Position numbers and translations under genes: made by a program. Shown piece by piece: positions 62,379-64,000 of a stretch of 64,000 nt of DNA (within the stretch, counting starts at the first letter, position 1; every line of letters begins with the position of its first letter). The notes beneath the pieces are model-generated. The model had not been told where the DNA came from. It worked only from the letters and a program-made list of their open reading frames with translations, and did no database searches. The DNA comes from Mucilaginibacter celer (lineage in GTDB: Bacteria > Bacteroidota > Bacteroidia > Sphingobacteriales > Sphingobacteriaceae), in contig NZ_CP032869.1 in the NCBI RefSeq assembly GCF_003576455.2, forward strand, positions 1,984,001 to 2,048,000. The letters run 5' to 3'.

Positions 62379-64000
62379 ATGAAAGTACTTGCCTGTTTAT
62401 CAAAAGTTTACTTTTTTCGACTGAGTATGCTGTTATTACTAACCGGAGTAGTTAAAAACGCCGATGCAGGTAATAACACGAAGTATACAAGTTTCCCCGC
62501 GGATACATGCAGCCCGGTAAGCACCCTGCCATGCCAAAGCCTCAAAGTTCCGCTCCCTTTTAACCTGTCGTTCAATTCGCCGGCAAGTAATACTATAGCC
62601 GATAAAAATGGTGCAGGCACCGGCTTCACCACGGTAAACAATTACTCGGCTAACCGCCTGCCTGCCGACGGAACACCAACAAACCCGCAGGTGCCGGGAT
62701 ATGAACCATCAAAAATCACCCTGTCGGCAGGCACTTTGCAAATAGTTAGCAATAAGGGTATTGATTATCTCACCAACAATAACCAGCTTAACGTTTTAGG
62801 TGTTAAAATAGCCGGAGTGAATAAGCTGCAGATAGATGTTAAGATCATTAACCCCTATAACGGTACATCGTCCCAGCAGGCCGGGATTTGGTATGGGCTT
62901 AACGACAAAACCTTTATTAAGCTTGATGTTAACGGCAATAAAGTTGAACTGCGAAAAGAGCTTAATGATATATCGAGCGCGGCAAGCGGCAACGCCAATC
63001 CCGATCAGCGTGTTACCGCGGCTATTACCGGCCTTAATACGCAAACCCTGCGCCTGCGTATGGTGATTGATTCCGTTGCCAATACGGCCGAGGGTTTTTA
63101 CTCTACCGATGGTACAACTTATAAAAGTACCGGTGCCGCGTATTCATCACCGGCTTTAAATATTGCTGGCATGGGGTTAACTGATAGCGACGCTTTTGCC
63201 GGTATTTACAGTTCCTACCGCAACGGCTCTGCCCCGGTTACCTTTACTTTTGATGATTTTGCCATCAGCAGTCCTGCGGTTGTCGCGCAGTCGTCCGTGA
63301 ACATTGATTTTCTTCCGTCGGGCTCGGCAGTACCCACCGGTTATACCGGAGATACGGGTTTGCCGTACGACGCGGCACGGAAGTTTGGATGGGTTGATCC
63401 GGTTAGCAGGCAACCAACCAGTTTGCAGGCAAACATGCGGATCCGCAGCGGAACCGGCGATGCGAAATTACGCTCGCTGGTGCAAATGCAGGCCAATACC
63501 AATAACCAGAATATTGGTGCCTGGGAATACGCGATGCCCAACGGAACATACACGGTTACTGTAAGTACGGGCGACGATGGTTACTACGACAGCAACCACC
63601 AGGTAAACATTGAAGGCCTGCCCACGGTAAGTGATTTTATACCCTCCGCTTCGCAAAAATACCGTTCGGGCACAGCCACGGTGCAGGTAACTGATGGAAA
63701 ACTAACCATCGATGCAAATGGTGGCGCAAACACCAAAATGAATTATATATTATTTGCCCCGGCTGTTGAAACAGAGGATACTATAAAACCTGTTACAGGG
63801 GCGCGATTTGCTGGTACCTTAAAATCGGCAGGAGTTTATAGCGATCAGGTGCAGGTTTTTTTGACAGCGAATGATGCCGGTGGCTCGGGCTTAAAAACCT
63901 TTCAATACGCGTTAAATAATGCAGCTTATACCAATTACACGGCACCTTTTACAATTTCCTCAGCAGGTAATTACAGCCTTAACGTTAAAGCCGCCGATGC
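62379..64000 (+). CDS. Paralogous exported multidomain protein (3' end outside window)
   Basis: ATG 62379 opens a frame that runs to the window end (540 codons). Signal peptide (FFRLSMLLLLTGVVKNADA), then a LamG-like region that aligns nearly without gaps with the preceding protein (PFNLSFNSPAS...; shared NPYNGTSSQQAGIWYGLNDK), a malectin-like region (NIDFLPSGSAVPTGYTGDTG) and the start of a chitobiase-type Ig (SGLKTFQYALNNAAYTNY). Third codon positions differ freely from the paralogue, implying an old duplication. The C-terminus is not visible. Confidence 0.85.
   Translation, partial: MKVLACLSKVYFFRLSMLLLLTGVVKNADAGNNTKYTSFPADTCSPVSTLPCQSLKVPLPFNLSFNSPASNTIADKNGAGTGFTTVNNYSANRLPADGTPTNPQVPGYEPSKITLSAGTLQIVSNKGIDYLTNNNQLNVLGVKIAGVNKLQIDVKIINPYNGTSSQQAGIWYGLNDKTFIKLDVNGNKVELRKELNDISSAASGNANPDQRVTAAITGLNTQTLRLRMVIDSVANTAEGFYSTDGTTYKSTGAAYSSPALNIAGMGLTDSDAFAGIYSSYRNGSAPVTFTFDDFAISSPAVVAQSSVNIDFLPSGSAVPTGYTGDTGLPYDAARKFGWVDPVSRQPTSLQANMRIRSGTGDAKLRSLVQMQANTNNQNIGAWEYAMPNGTYTVTVSTGDDGYYDSNHQVNIEGLPTVSDFIPSASQKYRSGTATVQVTDGKLTIDANGGANTKMNYILFAPAVETEDTIKPVTGARFAGTLKSAGVYSDQVQVFLTANDAGGSGLKTFQYALNNAAYTNYTAPFTISSAGNYSLNVKAAD

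Overview
The window looks like a Bacteroidota chromosome, most likely Sphingobacteriaceae and close to Mucilaginibacter/Pedobacter. This is an inference from gene content: PA2169-type four-helix-bundle and DUF892 ferritin-like proteins, DUF4385, DUF2256, lmo0937-type small membrane proteins, zinc-finger-less DksA relatives, UpxY/NusG, a type IX secretion C-terminal domain, hybrid CheB-CheR-PAS sensors, many 4-nt ATGA overlaps, weak Shine-Dalgarno sites and a few TAnnTTTG-type -7 elements. No rRNA, tRNA, CRISPR array, insertion sequence or phage module is visible.

Layout. 1-8.4 kb: end of a histidine kinase, an AI-2E family permease with a small partner, a run of phytoene/squalene synthase, isopentenyl-diphosphate isomerase, flavin reductase, MpaB-like oxygenase and MarR regulator, then DUF2256, a 2H phosphoesterase and an FAD monooxygenase. 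8.4-16.9 kb: stress and housekeeping accessories (PA2169 protein, DUF4385, cold-shock protein, several proteins under 60 residues, a translationally coupled FAD/NAD-binding protein + DUF1543 + HD hydrolase trio, DksA-like protein). 16.9-22.6 kb: a stretch in which DUF72, a large conserved-looking gene with CE-clan protease-like motifs, DUF2252, a small basic protein and an alpha/beta hydrolase remnant all carry reading-frame lesions. 22.6-33.4 kb: oxidative/desiccation-type genes (SDR, zinc alcohol dehydrogenase, manganese catalase, transaldolase, a PA2169-DUF892 fusion, a second broken DUF72, DUF892). 33.4-37.7 kb: LuxR-type response regulator and a glycan operon (carbamoyltransferase, GT2, GT9). 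38-48.4 kb: two fatty-acid desaturases flanking SSB, a sigma region-2-only protein, CheB, a CheB-CheR-PAS hybrid, a PAS histidine kinase and response regulators. 48.6-57.4 kb, mostly minus strand: NHL lipoproteins, UDP-glucuronate decarboxylase, acyltransferase, a glycosidase-like lipoprotein, two paralogous HTH proteins and UpxY. 57.8 kb to the end: two tandem giant exported multidomain proteins, the second cut by the window edge.

The genes suggest a soil or surface-associated aerobe with carotenoid/terpenoid capacity, strong peroxide protection, exopolysaccharide modification and complex two-component sensing without any flagellar or chemotaxis-receptor genes in view.

The most notable observation is an unusual number of reading-frame lesions, at least seven well supported, mostly one-base indels in short homopolymers and five of them between 16.9 and 21.5 kb. 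Very long genes elsewhere are intact. They may be real decay, phase variation or recoding, or local base-calling errors. One lesion hides a composite gene (17656-18821, minus) whose restored product has His/Asp/Cys spacing reminiscent of Ulp1/YopJ-type cysteine proteases.
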